64,000 bases of DNA from an uncultured Gammaproteobacteria bacterium (GCA_905479075.1 CAJQLA010000008.1:124001-188000), one strand, 5' to 3'. Shown: positions 1 to 10,362, counted from the first letter of the stretch. Program-made: numbers and translations. The notes: generated by a model from the letters alone, not told the origin.

Positions 1-2
1 TG

Positions 3-1250
3 GTGGCGATAGTTGCAATGGCATTGATAGACCCAGCAACAGAATTGCTGGCGTTAATGGGTTTGGCGGCGGTCTTGCTAGGTTTTTCTTCAGCAACACA
101 AGATATTGTTATTGATGCCTATCGGATTGAATCAGCAGAAGCTGATTTACAAGCCTTACTCTCTTCTACTTATATTGTTGGCTACCGAATTGCGATGGTG
201 GTCTCTGGTGCAGGCGCTTTATATATAGCGGAATATTTAGGCTCAACCAAAGCGCTATACAACTATCAAGCATGGCAATCGACCTATCTATTGATGGCCG
301 GGATGATGATGGTAGGCGTGTTAACCACATTGATGATCCCTGAGCCAAAACAGTCTCGGTCGGATGAACATCAGTATGGTAAGCGAGATTACTTACGTTT
401 TATGCTGCTTTTTATCTTTGCCGTATCTGGTTTTATTACAAGTTTTTACTACAGCTCAGAATTAGCACAGTCTGCCAAGATGCAATTAAGTAGTGCTCTA
501 GGTAACAGCAATTTAGCAGGCTTTATCGTTGAGTTTTTACGTTTAGCGTTAGCGTTACTCATCGCAACAGTTGTTACCAAATTAGTTATTACCGCAGGAC
601 TCGTTAAGCGGGATATGGTAGAAGCGACGTATATTGCACCAGTAAGGGATTTTTTTAGTCGTTATGGTTGGTCTTTGGCTTGGTTATTATTAAGTCTAGT
701 AGGGCTTTATCGTATTTCAGATATCGTGCTGGGCGTCATTTCAAATGTGTTTTATCAAGACTTAGGGTTCACTAAGTCAGAAATTGCAACAGTCGTTAAA
801 ACCTTTGGTGTCATTATGTCGATAGTCGGTGCCTTGTTAGGCGGGCTATTAACGCTACGCTATGGCGTCATTCGCATGTTATTCATTGGTGCTCTGCTAT
901 CAGCAGCGACAAATTTACTGTTTATGCTACTAGCTCAATCTGGCCATAACTTACCTTTATTTTATTTGGTAGTGGCAGCTGATAATTTAGCGGCGGGCTT
1001 AGCAAGTGCTGCTTTTGTCGCCTTTTTATCGAGTTTGACCAATATTTCGTTCACTGCGATGCAGTATGCCATTTTCAGTTCCTTAATGACCTTATTGCCC
1101 AAGATTCTAGGCGGTTATTCAGGCACCATGGTTGATGCAGTTGGCTATGAACAATTCTTTTTAATTACAGCGTTGATGGGACTTCCTGTTTTACTATTAA
1201 TAGTGTGGGCAAATAAATACTTCACTTTGGAGCACGGTATTAAAAAATGA
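3..1250 (+). CDS. ampG: AmpG-family muropeptide permease (5' end cut by window)
   Basis: Inner-membrane major facilitator protein expected to import anhydro-muropeptides released from peptidoglycan for cell-wall recycling. The reading frame is open to the window edge and the visible 415 residues begin inside the protein. The AmpG signature ATQDIVIDAYR sits near visible residue 32, whereas in the family (about 490 residues in E. coli) it lies further in, so the N-terminal transmembrane segments are probably missing. About ten hydrophobic segments remain. The last codons overlap the next gene by 4 bp (ATGA), so the two are translationally coupled. The GTG at position 3 is merely the first usable codon, not a proposed start. 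The AmpG identification is by motif and overall pattern; transport specificity is inferred. Confidence 0.85.
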   Translation: MAIVAMALIDPATELLALMGLAAVLLGFSSATQDIVIDAYRIESAEADLQALLSSTYIVGYRIAMVVSGAGALYIAEYLGSTKALYNYQAWQSTYLLMAGMMMVGVLTTLMIPEPKQSRSDEHQYGKRDYLRFMLLFIFAVSGFITSFYYSSELAQSAKMQLSSALGNSNLAGFIVEFLRLALALLIATVVTKLVITAGLVKRDMVEATYIAPVRDFFSRYGWSLAWLLLSLVGLYRISDIVLGVISNVFYQDLGFTKSEIATVVKTFGVIMSIVGALLGGLLTLRYGVIRMLFIGALLSAATNLLFMLLAQSGHNLPLFYLVVAADNLAAGLASAAFVAFLSSLTNISFTAMQYAIFSSLMTLLPKILGGYSGTMVDAVGYEQFFLITALMGLPVLLLIVWANKYFTLEHGIKK

Positions 1251-1837
1251 AGCGTTTGCTGTTTGTTGCTTTTATGTTGTTTGTTTTATGGAAATTAACA
1301 GCTGGTAGCGATGAAGTTATTTTAGGTCCCGGTATTAGAGCAGAGCATGCACCACTTCAAACAGAGGTAAAACAGCAAAAACCGTTTTTGTTTAAAGACT
1401 TCCATGTGAAACCTTTGGCTGACTTTCAGTTAAAAGGAAAAATCCTATCGAAAGAACATTATTTTCTTGGCAACGATAGTGAATTATCGCCCGTTGATTT
1501 AGTTTTAGGTTGGGGACAGATGTCAGATGAAGCGGTACTGCAAAGTATCGATATTTCACAGTCTGGTCGTTGGTATTATTGGACAACTCGTGACTTTCCG
1601 ATTCCAAGACGGGCAATTGAAACACAAAGCGCTAATATGCATATGATCCCTGCTAATGACATGGTTGAAGACAAGATAAAGCGCGCTAAACAAGGCCAAA
1701 TAATCGAATTAGAGGGTTATTTAGTTAGGGTAGAAGGCAATGATAATTGGTATTGGCAAAGCTCATTGAGTCGTGATGATGCTGGCTCTGGTGCCTGTGA
1801 ATTGATCTTTGTTACACAATTTCAAATTATTGAATAA
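1247..1837 (+). CDS. Conserved hypothetical membrane-anchored protein coupled to ampG
   Basis: 196 residues. The N-terminus (MKRLLFVAFMLFVLWKL) is a hydrophobic anchor or signal, so the rest is probably periplasmic. I do not recognise a named domain. The body is tryptophan/tyrosine-rich around residues 88-115 (LVLGWGQMSD, GRWYYWTTRDF) and has one late cysteine (GACELIFVT). The start codon overlaps the ampG stop by 4 bp, implying co-translation and perhaps a role in envelope or cell-wall recycling, but this is context only. It is followed by a hairpin that is oriented for the opposing ssb gene. Confidence 0.6.
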   Translation: MKRLLFVAFMLFVLWKLTAGSDEVILGPGIRAEHAPLQTEVKQQKPFLFKDFHVKPLADFQLKGKILSKEHYFLGNDSELSPVDLVLGWGQMSDEAVLQSIDISQSGRWYYWTTRDFPIPRRAIETQSANMHMIPANDMVEDKIKRAKQGQIIELEGYLVRVEGNDNWYWQSSLSRDDAGSGACELIFVTQFQIIE

Positions 1838-1865
1838 AAATTATAGAAGTAAAAGGCATAGCAAT

Positions 1866-1890
1866 AAAAAAGCCACTATAAATAGTGGCT
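1866..1890 (-). terminator. Rho-independent terminator of ssb
   Basis: Perfect inverted repeat AGCCACTAT / ATAGTGGCT (1871-1890), with a run of A at 1866-1871 that reads as a T-tract on the minus strand just after the hairpin. It lies 40 bp beyond the ssb stop. There is no T-run on the plus-strand side, so termination of the ampG operon here is less certain. Confidence 0.85.
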
Positions 1891-1928
1891 TAGTTGGCAT
1901 TCATTACATTTTAACTCTAAGGTGTCCG

Positions 1929-2399
1929 TCAAAACGGAATATCATCATCCAAATAATCAGCACCGCCGCCATAATCAGGCCCTGCTGATGGTGAGGCAGG
2001 TTGCGGAGAAGCAGCTTTTTGTTGAGGTGCTGATGCAGGCTGATCATAGCCAGTGCTGCCACCTGAACCTTTGCTATCAAGCATGGTCATGCTGTCACCA
2101 ACGACCTCTGTGGAGTAACGATCTTGGCCATTTTGGTCTTGCCATTTACGAGTTTGGATACGGCCTTCGATATAAACCTGTGAACCTTTATGAAGATATT
2201 GCTGTGCGACCTCGCCAAGACGGTTACGTAAAGTAACGCGATGCCATTCAGTGCGCTCTTTACGCTCCCCTGTTTGTCGATCTTTCCAAGATTCTGAAGT
2301 GGCTAATCTTAAGTTACAAATGGAGCCGCCATCAGGAAAAGCACGGCTTTCTGGTTCAGCCCCGAGTCTTCCTACTAGTATGACTTTATTCACTGACAT
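1929..2399 (-). CDS. ssb: Single-stranded DNA-binding protein SSB
   Basis: 156 residues. It binds ssDNA as a homotetramer in replication, recombination and repair. The N-terminal OB fold begins [17 protein letters not shown] and contains the typical [14 protein letters not shown] and [12 protein letters not shown] strands. A low-complexity Gly/Pro/Ala/Ser/Gln linker follows (about residues 112-145), then the acidic tip DDDIPF that docks partner proteins. The start is supported by CAGGAG seven bases upstream. It lies 41 bp downstream of yajR on the same strand, so it may be transcribed with it, and it ends at a clear terminator. The neighbourhood with uvrA is common in gammaproteobacteria. Confidence 0.97.
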   Translation of the reverse strand: MSVNKVILVGRLGAEPESRAFPDGGSICNLRLATSESWKDRQTGERKERTEWHRVTLRNRLGEVAQQYLHKGSQVYIEGRIQTRKWQDQNGQDRYSTEVVGDSMTMLDSKGSGGSTGYDQPASAPQQKAASPQPASPSAGPDYGGGADYLDDDIPF

Positions 2400-2440
2400 G
2401 GTTTGGCTCCTGAAACTGGTTTTTGTTTAAAGTGTCTATT

Positions 2441-3826
2441 CTACGATGAATAGCTAAATGCTTCTAGTTCATCAATACTGATTTCTTCGGGTACAAATTT
2501 AACATAGGCGACTTTCTCGTTAGCGACAATCATTGTCTCAACCACACCGACAATAGCGTTAAGTTTACGGGCTATATCGTTAGCGTTAGTGTCTGAGGCT
2601 GTTGGCAACTCGATTATACGCGTAGATAAGTGGCGAGGTGGTGTCATCGGTATAATCAGGCATAGCCAGCCGATGGTGATAATAGTACCGGCTATAAATA
2701 CACCCATGACGTCGAATTGACCGTAGAGCAGGCCGCCAGTAGCACCACCTATAAAAGCGCCGAGGAACTGCGCTGTTGAATAAATACCAAGTGCAGTACC
2801 TTTGTTTTCTAAGGGGCTGAGTTTTGACATTATTGAAGGTAAGCTTGCTTCCAGAATGTTGAAGGCGGTAAAAAATAACCATAATCCAATTAAAATACTG
2901 GTGGCAGAGCTAGCTACAAATGCCCAAATAAACTGGCTAATGCCGAGAACGGCCACCGCACCAATAAAGATGGATTTCATTTTGCGCTTTTTCTCGGCAA
3001 TAATGATGAAAGGCACCATAGCGATAAAAGCAGCTATCAGTATAGGTAAATAAGCCATGGCATGTTGTTCTTTAGCTAAGCCTGCGGTTTCAAACAAAGT
3101 GATTGGCAACGCAAAAAAGCTAGTCGTTAACAATAGATGCAGTAGCATAATACTCAGTACCATTCGCATTATTTCTTTATTAGCGAGGACTTTAGTAAAT
3201 TGCTGAGGAACAGGCTCAATATCTCGGTGGTTGATACAGCGAACAGGGGTAGGGACCCAAAGGTGTAATACGGCGATGCCTACTAGAGAGAGTGCGGCTG
3301 TTGACCAGAAAATACCGGATAAGCCAATCCAGCTTTCTAAGGCTGCACCTGAGGCTAAGGCAACGGAAAAAGCAAGACCGATGCTTATGCCTATAGTCGC
3401 CATCGCTTTAGTGCGATGTTCATCCCGTGTTAGATCGGCAGTGAGTGCCATCACTGCAGCAGAGATCGCACCGCTACCTTGCAGCAACCGACCTAGAATG
3501 ACCATATAAATAGAATCGGCCATGGCAGCAACGATGCTTCCTGCAGCAAATAATAATAAACCAGCAGTGATCACACGTTTACGACCAATGCGGTCAGATA
3601 ACATACCGAAGGGGATTTGGAATATGGCTTGGGTTAAACCGTATGCGCCAATTGCTAAACCAATTAAAAAAGCGGTAGAGCCAGTGTATTGATCTGCAGC
3701 CAGTGAAAAAACGGGCAAGATCATGAAAAGGCCAAGCATACGCAGGGCATAGATACTAGCTAAACCTGAAATGCTGCGTTTTTCTAACGGGGTCATAGCG
3801 GAGGTGTTACTTTGCTTTTGCGTCAT
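2441..3826 (-). CDS. yajR: MFS transporter YajR-type with C-terminal YAM domain
   Basis: 461 residues. Twelve hydrophobic segments with the MFS loop signature GMLSDRIGRKRVI near residues 74-86. After the last membrane segment, about 65 residues form a soluble tail (KLNAIVGVVETMIVANEKVAYVKF as two short stretches of a ferredoxin-like fold), matching the YAM domain of E. coli YajR (454 residues). The substrate is unknown in the family; a drug/proton antiporter is the usual annotation. It is transcribed divergently from uvrA across only 54 bp, and ssb follows it. I saw no CTG-N10-CAG LexA box in that gap. Confidence 0.82.
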   Translation of the reverse strand: MTQKQSNTSAMTPLEKRSISGLASIYALRMLGLFMILPVFSLAADQYTGSTAFLIGLAIGAYGLTQAIFQIPFGMLSDRIGRKRVITAGLLLFAAGSIVAAMADSIYMVILGRLLQGSGAISAAVMALTADLTRDEHRTKAMATIGISIGLAFSVALASGAALESWIGLSGIFWSTAALSLVGIAVLHLWVPTPVRCINHRDIEPVPQQFTKVLANKEIMRMVLSIMLLHLLLTTSFFALPITLFETAGLAKEQHAMAYLPILIAAFIAMVPFIIIAEKKRKMKSIFIGAVAVLGISQFIWAFVASSATSILIGLWLFFTAFNILEASLPSIMSKLSPLENKGTALGIYSTAQFLGAFIGGATGGLLYGQFDVMGVFIAGTIITIGWLCLIIPMTPPRHLSTRIIELPTASDTNANDIARKLNAIVGVVETMIVANEKVAYVKFVPEEISIDELEAFSYSS

Positions 3827-3880
3827 TGTAGTGAGTAAGGGTATATTTATTGGTTTGGCCTTATTCTATACGGAAGCTTG

Positions 3881-6700
3881 ATGAAAAGCATAAGTATTCG
3901 TGGTGCACGCACGCATAATTTGAAAAATATTGATCTTGATTTACCACGTGATGCACTTATTGTGATTACGGGTTTATCGGGTTCAGGGAAGTCATCATTG
4001 GCTTTTGATACCTTGTATGCAGAAGGTCAACGGCGCTATGTTGAGTCCTTGTCTGCTTATGCAAGGCAGTTCTTGTCAATGATGGAAAAGCCGGATGTTG
4101 ATCATATTGAAGGTTTATCACCGGCGATCTCTATAGAACAAAAATCAACATCGCATAATCCTCGCTCAACGGTGGGCACGATCACAGAAATTTATGATTA
4201 TCTGCGTCTGCTCTTTGCTAGGGCAGGGGAGCCGCGCTGCCCGACTCATGATTCGCCACTAGCAGCGCAAACTGTCAGTCAGATGGTGGATACTGTGCTG
4301 GCAATGCCTGAGGGTGAACGGATGATGTTGCTTGCACCTGTTGTGGAAGACAGGAAAGGTGAGCATCGTGATATTCTGGAAAACCTACGAGCTCAAGGTT
4401 TTGTCAGAGCGAGAGTGAACGGCAAAGTCGTTGACTTGGATAACCCACCAGAACTTGAGTTACGTAAAAAACATAGTATTGAAGCGGTTGTTGATCGCTT
4501 TAAAGTAAGGCCTGATATACAGCAGCGTTTGGCTGAATCATTTGAAACAGCTTTGCAAATGTCAGATGGCATTGCCCGTGTGATTTCGATGGATGATGAA
4601 GGTAATGAAACCTTGTTTTCATCACGTTTTTCATGCTCCCAATGTGGTTATTCCATTGTAGAACTTGAACCAAGAATGTTCTCGTTCAACAACCCAGCGG
4701 GTGCTTGTGGAACCTGTGATGGACTAGGCGTTAAACAATTTGTCGATCCGGCTCGTGTTGTTGCGCATCCTGAAATGAGTTTAGCTGCAGGGGCTGTTCG
4801 TGGTTGGGATCGAAGGAATGCCTATTATTATCAATTAATGCATTCTTTAGCCGAACATTACGATTTTGATTTGGAAACGCCTTTTGAACAACTTCCCGAG
4901 TCAATCAGAAAAGTGGTGCTTTATGGCAGTGGCAAAACAAAAATTGATTTTGATTATCTGAGCGATCGTGGCAAAAGCGTTAAGCGTAGTCACAACTTTG
5001 AAGGTGTTATACCTAATATGCAACGTCGCTATCACGAGACTGAATCGAGTAGCGTTCGAGATGAACTAGCAAAATTCCATACGGTTCGTTCTTGCCCTGA
5101 ATGTGCGGGTGCACGTTTAAATCAAAGTTCTAGACATGTCTTTATTGATAAAACCAATTTGCCAACAGTGACAGAGCTCCCTGTAGGCGAAGCCAAAACA
5201 TTTTTTGAAAACTTAGTTTTGCCAGGTAAACAAGGCCAAATAGCCAGTAAAATTATTTCAGAAATCTCAGAGCGATTAACCTTCTTAGTCAATGTCGGCT
5301 TAGATTATTTAACGCTAGCACGAAGTGCCGATACCTTGTCTGGCGGGGAAGCGCAACGTATACGCCTAGCCAGTCAAATTGGCGCAGGCTTGGTTGGGGT
5401 GATGTATATTTTGGATGAGCCTTCTATCGGTTTACATCAGCGAGATAATGATCGTTTATTAGCGACGCTGACGCGCCTAAGAGACCTAGGTAATAGCGTT
5501 ATTGTTGTCGAGCATGATGAAGAGGCTATTCGTTCGGCTGATTATGTGATCGATATTGGCCCTGGAGCGGGCGTACATGGTGGTGAAATTGTAGCTCAAG
5601 GCACACCTGAGACCATTATGAAGAGCGCTAAATCCCTGACAGGGCAATACTTATCAGGTAAACAAAAAATAGCGGTTCCAAACAAAAGAGAAGAATATCA
5701 CGCTGGTAAAATGATTGGCTTGCGTGGTGCTTGCGGCAATAATCTACGAGATGTTGATGTTGATATCCCTATTGGTTTGATGACGTGTATCACAGGTGTT
5801 TCGGGTTCAGGAAAATCGACCCTTATAAACGACACGTTACTCAAATTGACAGCTAAAACACTCAATGGCGCTTCCGAAGAACCTGCACCACATAGCGATG
5901 TATTAGGCTTAGAGCAACTTGATAAGGTCGTTGCGATTAATCAAAGTCCGATTGGACGAACACCGAGATCTAACCCTGCGACGTATACAGGTATATTTAC
6001 ACCTGTTCGTGAATTATTTGCTAATACGCCCGAAGCACGCGCACGTGGATACACGCCGGGACGATTTAGTTTTAATGTGAAAGGGGGTCGTTGCGAAGCC
6101 TGTCAAGGCGATGGCTTGATCAAGGTTGAGATGCATTTCTTGCCTGATATTTATGTGCCTTGTGACGTTTGTAAAGGTCAGCGTTATAACCGAGAAACCT
6201 TAGATATACGCTATAAAGGCAAAACAATTACCGAAGTGCTAGCGATGACGATAGAAGAGGCCAATGAGTTCTTTACTAATATTCCTGTTGTTGCCAAGAA
6301 GCTAGAGACTTTAATGGATGTGGGATTAACCTATATTCAATTAGGACAAAATGCCACTACCCTGTCAGGCGGGGAAGCGCAGCGTGTTAAATTAGCGAAA
6401 GAGTTATCCAAGCGTGATACAGGTAAGACGCTTTATATCCTTGATGAACCAACAACAGGTTTACATTTCTTTGATATCGAACAGTTATTGAAAGTGTTGC
6501 ATCGCTTACGTGATCGTGGGAATACTATTATCGTTATCGAGCACAATCTTGATGTGATTAAAACCGCCGATTGGGTGATTGACATGGGCCCTGAAGGTGG
6601 TTCCGGGGGCGGTATGATAGTGGCAATGGGGACACCAGAACAGATTGCTGATAACCCGAATTCACATACGGGTCATTATTTAAAACCATTATTGAATTAA
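3881..6700 (+). CDS. uvrA: Excinuclease ABC subunit A
   Basis: 939 residues from the ATG chosen here; a TTG three bases upstream would add one residue. UvrA is the damage-sensing ATPase of nucleotide excision repair and loads UvrB. It has two ABC modules: Walker [10 protein letters not shown] near residue 32 and GVSGSGKST near 640, and ABC signatures LSGGEAQR in both halves. Zinc-binding CxxC pairs are visible (CSQCGYS and [14 protein letters not shown] and CDVCKG). The length equals that of E. coli UvrA (940). CGGAAG lies just upstream of the ATG. The CYTH gene follows after 3 bp, suggesting co-transcription. Confidence 0.97.
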   Translation: MKSISIRGARTHNLKNIDLDLPRDALIVITGLSGSGKSSLAFDTLYAEGQRRYVESLSAYARQFLSMMEKPDVDHIEGLSPAISIEQKSTSHNPRSTVGTITEIYDYLRLLFARAGEPRCPTHDSPLAAQTVSQMVDTVLAMPEGERMMLLAPVVEDRKGEHRDILENLRAQGFVRARVNGKVVDLDNPPELELRKKHSIEAVVDRFKVRPDIQQRLAESFETALQMSDGIARVISMDDEGNETLFSSRFSCSQCGYSIVELEPRMFSFNNPAGACGTCDGLGVKQFVDPARVVAHPEMSLAAGAVRGWDRRNAYYYQLMHSLAEHYDFDLETPFEQLPESIRKVVLYGSGKTKIDFDYLSDRGKSVKRSHNFEGVIPNMQRRYHETESSSVRDELAKFHTVRSCPECAGARLNQSSRHVFIDKTNLPTVTELPVGEAKTFFENLVLPGKQGQIASKIISEISERLTFLVNVGLDYLTLARSADTLSGGEAQRIRLASQIGAGLVGVMYILDEPSIGLHQRDNDRLLATLTRLRDLGNSVIVVEHDEEAIRSADYVIDIGPGAGVHGGEIVAQGTPETIMKSAKSLTGQYLSGKQKIAVPNKREEYHAGKMIGLRGACGNNLRDVDVDIPIGLMTCITGVSGSGKSTLINDTLLKLTAKTLNGASEEPAPHSDVLGLEQLDKVVAINQSPIGRTPRSNPATYTGIFTPVRELFANTPEARARGYTPGRFSFNVKGGRCEACQGDGLIKVEMHFLPDIYVPCDVCKGQRYNRETLDIRYKGKTITEVLAMTIEEANEFFTNIPVVAKKLETLMDVGLTYIQLGQNATTLSGGEAQRVKLAKELSKRDTGKTLYILDEPTTGLHFFDIEQLLKVLHRLRDRGNTIIVIEHNLDVIKTADWVIDMGPEGGSGGGMIVAMGTPEQIADNPNSHTGHYLKPLLN

Positions 6701-6703
6701 GTT

Positions 6704-7318
6704 ATGGCCTTAGAGCAAGAAATAAAACTGGCCGTATTAGCCAAGAATAAATTAGATATATCCGCACTTGCCTGTATTGAAGAAAAGTCGATGGGGACTG
6801 TTGAAACGCGGCAACTTATCAGTCGTTATTTTGATAATTCAGACTTGGCTTTATTAAAACAAGGTATTGGCTTGCGACGACGCTTTAATGGTCAAACGTG
6901 GTTGCAAACTGTTAAAGAAACGGGTCTGGCAAATGATGGTTTGCATGAAAGGCAAGAGTGGGAACATGTTTTAGGACAAGATGAATTCGAGTTCGAACTA
7001 TTACAACAAACACCACTTATCAAAGCCATTGAAGATGAGTCGGCACTAGCCACTTTGCAAGCGATATTTACCACTGATTTTTCTAGAGAACATCGGTTGC
7101 TTAAACTAACTGATCAGACACATATCGAACTGGCTTATGATTTTGGCCATGTTTATACAGCAAGTCGTAAAACTGTTATTCATGAAATAGAGTTGGAATT
7201 AAAATCTGGCTCTGTGGATGATGTGAAGCAGTTTGCTGCACTTTTGCTAGAACAATTACCCTTGCAATACAGCGATATTAGTAAGGCCCAACGCGGTTAT
7301 CAGTTATTTATTGGGTAA
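6704..7318 (+). CDS. CYTH-domain triphosphatase (YgiF-like, short form)
   Basis: 204 residues, a stand-alone CYTH tunnel fold. The N-terminal ExExK motif is intact (E4-Q-E6-I-K8), followed by RYFDNSD, GLRRRFNG and LQTVKE strands and a late HEIELELKSG strand carrying the acidic metal ligands. Related E. coli YgiF hydrolyses inorganic triphosphate and has an extra C-terminal CHAD domain, which is absent here. Tripolyphosphatase or thiamine-triphosphatase-like activity is plausible, but substrate preference cannot be read from sequence. It is only 3 bp after uvrA and converges on tonB with 6 bp between. Confidence 0.85.
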   Translation: MALEQEIKLAVLAKNKLDISALACIEEKSMGTVETRQLISRYFDNSDLALLKQGIGLRRRFNGQTWLQTVKETGLANDGLHERQEWEHVLGQDEFEFELLQQTPLIKAIEDESALATLQAIFTTDFSREHRLLKLTDQTHIELAYDFGHVYTASRKTVIHEIELELKSGSVDDVKQFAALLLEQLPLQYSDISKAQRGYQLFIG

Positions 7319-7324
7319 TAATTT

Positions 7325-8251
7325 TTAGCGCGAGAACAAGCCGTTATCAGTTTCAAACTTCCATGTTCTAGTGATAGTAACGAGATCAAAGTTCTTCAAT
7401 ACATTGTCTGGAATAGGCGCGTAAGGCGAAGCTAGGCGGACTATTTTGATAGCGGCATCATCGAGTAATTTGTGTCCAGATGAACGTATCAATGTGATGC
7501 CATCGGGCGACACGCTACCATCAGGGTTGATATCTACAGCTAATATCAATGAACCGTTGATGCCTTTTTGTTTTGCTTCTTGTGGATAATTCATGGTGCC
7601 AATGCGTTCGACTTTTTTTCGCCAAGCTTCGTGATAAGCAGCAGCAGAAAACTCTTTTGTTCGGCTAGATAGCACTCTTTTCTTAGGCCTTTTGCTGGCT
7701 GATTTTGCTGCTAGGTCGAGTTGCTGTTCGCGTAGGCTAATATCATTACGTACCTTGGACATTAATTCACTTGCACTAAGTATAGGTTTGAGTTGTGGTG
7801 TTGCCTGAACTTGCCTCTGTGCTTTTTTAACAATTTCTTCGCTACTAGCGACTTTACGTTCAGCTTGTTGTTGGGTGATCAATTTTTTAGGCTTTTCAAT
7901 TGTTTTAGTAGGGGTAGGTTGTATTCTTGCCTTAGGTGCCTGTGTCTGTTTAGTTTTGCTGACATCACGGTTGTTGGGCTTTATTAATGGTTTAATTGGG
8001 GTTGGGGTTGGCGATTTTTCGTCCGTTTCACCGCCGCCTTCATTATTGGCTTGGGCTAAATAATCGGCATCATCCGGTTCTAGTTCGGTTTTTTGTTTGA
8101 CTAAGGTAATATCAAGGTTGGCGGGTGCTGAATTTTTTGGTGGTGAAGACACACTAAAACCAACACCTAACAGTATTGTTAGATGCAAAAGAATAGAAAA
8201 CAAGATAGTAAAATTTAGCCTATCAAAGCCGGTATTCGATTCCATAATCAA
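7325..8251 (-). CDS. tonB: TonB-family energy transducer
   Basis: 308 residues. One N-terminal membrane anchor (about residues 13-34, ILFSILLHLTILLGVGF) precedes a long Pro/Lys/Thr-rich periplasm-spanning segment and a C-terminal TonB domain (about 215-300: MNYPQEAKQKGINGSLILAV, then DGSVSPDG and DDAAIKIV). It should transmit proton-motive force from ExbB/ExbD to outer-membrane receptors. No exbB or exbD is nearby. Its start overlaps the apbE stop by 4 bp, making it the third gene of gshB-apbE-tonB. gshB-tonB adjacency is common in gammaproteobacteria; the intervening apbE is less usual. A second ATG lies two codons in. Confidence 0.9.
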   Translation of the reverse strand: MIMESNTGFDRLNFTILFSILLHLTILLGVGFSVSSPPKNSAPANLDITLVKQKTELEPDDADYLAQANNEGGGETDEKSPTPTPIKPLIKPNNRDVSKTKQTQAPKARIQPTPTKTIEKPKKLITQQQAERKVASSEEIVKKAQRQVQATPQLKPILSASELMSKVRNDISLREQQLDLAAKSASKRPKKRVLSSRTKEFSAAAYHEAWRKKVERIGTMNYPQEAKQKGINGSLILAVDINPDGSVSPDGITLIRSSGHKLLDDAAIKIVRLASPYAPIPDNVLKNFDLVTITRTWKFETDNGLFSR

Positions 8252-9297
8252 TGATGATTTTCAGTCTCTATTGTACGAATAAGTGTTTTTTCTTTGTCAG
8301 CTAAAAGCGTGATACGTTCCGCCATGCTCGGACTCAATTCAATCTGACCATTTGGTTTTACCAGCATAACATGACTGATATCAAGCGATGCAGCTATATT
8401 AGGCCAATCATTCCCCGCGACAAATAGTGCCGTTGCCGCCGCATCAGCAATGGAAGCATTTTGGTGTAAAACAGTGACAGAGATAGCTTGATCTGCAGGA
8501 TAACCTGAACGCGGGTCAATAATATGAGGGTAACGGACACCTTCATATTCAAAAAAGCGCTCATAATCACCCGAAGTAAAGGCACTTTCATCATTATTTA
8601 AAGCGATAGAGGCAATCATGCCATCTTGCCGTGGATGACGAATACCTATAACCCAAGGCCGTTTACCATGAGAACCAATGGCACGAAGATCGCCGCCAAT
8701 ATTAATCAAAGCATTATGGATATCTTTTTGTTTTAACGCCTCGATAGCCTTATCAATGGCGTAACCCTTTGCAAAACCACCAAAGCCAAGTTTGACATGT
8801 TGATTACTGCTTTTGAGGACGCCATTTGAAATTGTAATACTTTCCATTGTTGGCGCTGACTGCACCCATTTATTTAATACTGCTTCGTCAGGTGGTGGGC
8901 GGGGTTGAAACCAGTTGTCTTGATGAAACCCCCATAGCGAAAATAACTGCCCAGCAGCAGGGTTAAAGAGATGATGACTATCGATAGCAAGTGTTTTAGC
9001 TAATTGAATGACTTGTGCCACATTATCTGACACGACGATTGATTCATTGTTGCTTATCGCTTGGTTGATGTTCGTTAGCGTACTGGGTTGCCATGCGTGC
9101 CAGAGTTGATTACTTTCAGAAAATACATTTTCTAATATATCGACAGTAGCATCAGCTGTTTTGTCATCCACATCATAAAGGCTGACATCAATTTCAGTAC
9201 CAAATGCAAAGAATTTTGTTTGTAGTGCTCTTGGTTCTGAATCGCAACCAGCAAGGACTAGACATAGGCCAAGGATGAAAAAAGTAAGCGGCTTCAT
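8248..9297 (-). CDS. apbE: FAD:protein FMN transferase, lipoprotein (ApbE)
   Basis: 349 residues. A lipoprotein signal peptide with lipobox LAGC (cysteine 18) places it on the periplasmic side. The ApbE fold is recognisable by LWHAWQPSTLTNINQA, NPAAGQLFSLWGFH, KLGFGGFAKGYAIDKA, NIGGDLRAIG and the metal-site stretch YPHIIDPRSGYP followed by SIADAAATALFV. It covalently attaches FMN to Thr/Ser of flavoproteins such as NqrB/NqrC or RnfD/RnfG; none of these targets is in the window. It overlaps gshB upstream by 4 bp and tonB downstream by 4 bp, so all three are coupled. Confidence 0.93.
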   Translation of the reverse strand: MKPLTFFILGLCLVLAGCDSEPRALQTKFFAFGTEIDVSLYDVDDKTADATVDILENVFSESNQLWHAWQPSTLTNINQAISNNESIVVSDNVAQVIQLAKTLAIDSHHLFNPAAGQLFSLWGFHQDNWFQPRPPPDEAVLNKWVQSAPTMESITISNGVLKSSNQHVKLGFGGFAKGYAIDKAIEALKQKDIHNALINIGGDLRAIGSHGKRPWVIGIRHPRQDGMIASIALNNDESAFTSGDYERFFEYEGVRYPHIIDPRSGYPADQAISVTVLHQNASIADAAATALFVAGNDWPNIAASLDISHVMLVKPNGQIELSPSMAERITLLADKEKTLIRTIETENHH

Positions 9298-10241
9298 CCA
9301 AGTTGCTGATCGATACTATTCATAAGGTCGTGCGCGATATTAAGCTCAAATTGTGCATCTAATTCTCGAATACATGTTGGGCTGGTGACATTGATTTCAG
9401 TTAAATAATCACCAATCACATCAAGGCCAACAAACAAAAGCCCTTTTTCACGTAATGTCGGCCCGACTTGTTGGCAAACCCAGTGATCATGCTCAGTCAG
9501 TGGATGACCTTCAGCACGACCCCCTGCAGCCAAATTACCACGTGTTTCACCTTTAGCAGGGATACGCGCTAAAGCATAAGGCACTGGCTCACCATTAATC
9601 ATTAATATACGTTTATCGCCATCTGTAATTTCAGGGATATATTGCTGAGCCATAATGGATTTTTCACCATGATTAGTCAGGATTTCAATAATGACACTGA
9701 TGTTGGGATCACCATTTTTAACTCGGAAGATAGAAGCGCCGCCCATACCATCTAGGGGTTTTAAGATGATGTCACCATGTTGTTGTTGGAAGTCGCGGAT
9801 AAGTTTACTTTGGCGCGTGACCAATGTTTCAGGGCAGCACTGTGGAAACCAAGCGGTGAACAGTTTTTCATTAGCATCACGCAAACTTTGCGGATCGTTA
9901 ACGATGAGTACACCAGCAGCTTGTGCTTGTTCTAATAGATAAGTGCTATAGATATACTCCATATCAAATGGCGGATCTTTACGCATCAATATGGCGTCTA
10001 GTTCAGCTAACGGTCGGGTTTGTTCTTGGTCTAATTGATACCACTTAGCTTCATCTTGAAAAATGTCGAGCGGTTTCATCATTGCAGACACAACGCCTTT
10101 GTGTAGAAAAAGATCGTGTTGCTCCATATACCAAATTGTCCAGCCTTTTGCCTTGGCTGCAAGTAACATGGCAAAGCTACTGTCTTTTTTAATATTGATG
10201 GCTGAAATGGGATCCATCACGATGCCGATATGTCGAGTCAT
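9294..10241 (-). CDS. gshB: Glutathione synthetase
   Basis: 315 residues, same length as E. coli GshB. ATP-grasp enzyme joining gamma-glutamylcysteine and glycine. Visible hallmarks: N-terminal GIVMDPISAINIKKDSSFAM, the RKDPPFDMEYIY substrate segment, the ATP-grasp strand DIILKPLDGMGGASIFR, and the C-terminal FVGLDVIGDYLTEINVTSP with metal ligands. First gene of the gshB-apbE-tonB operon, transcribed divergently from glyQ with about 160 bp between. In formaldehyde-handling methylotrophs glutathione also supports detoxification, but nothing here shows this directly. Confidence 0.97.
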   Translation of the reverse strand: MTRHIGIVMDPISAINIKKDSSFAMLLAAKAKGWTIWYMEQHDLFLHKGVVSAMMKPLDIFQDEAKWYQLDQEQTRPLAELDAILMRKDPPFDMEYIYSTYLLEQAQAAGVLIVNDPQSLRDANEKLFTAWFPQCCPETLVTRQSKLIRDFQQQHGDIILKPLDGMGGASIFRVKNGDPNISVIIEILTNHGEKSIMAQQYIPEITDGDKRILMINGEPVPYALARIPAKGETRGNLAAGGRAEGHPLTEHDHWVCQQVGPTLREKGLLFVGLDVIGDYLTEINVTSPTCIRELDAQFELNIAHDLMNSIDQQLG

Positions 10242-10362
10242 AGCTGCCTTTTGAAATTAATGATTTTATGCGATTTTACCTGAAATTAGATTTCGACAGT
10301 TCTGATTAATAAGATAAATAGCTAATTAATGTTCTGGCGCTACATAAGATAAGGATATTAGA

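Noticed and set aside
3827..3880. LexA (SOS) box expected between yajR and uvrA
   Set aside because: No CTG-N10-CAG pattern; only a GTATA/TATAC pair too far apart to be an SOS box.
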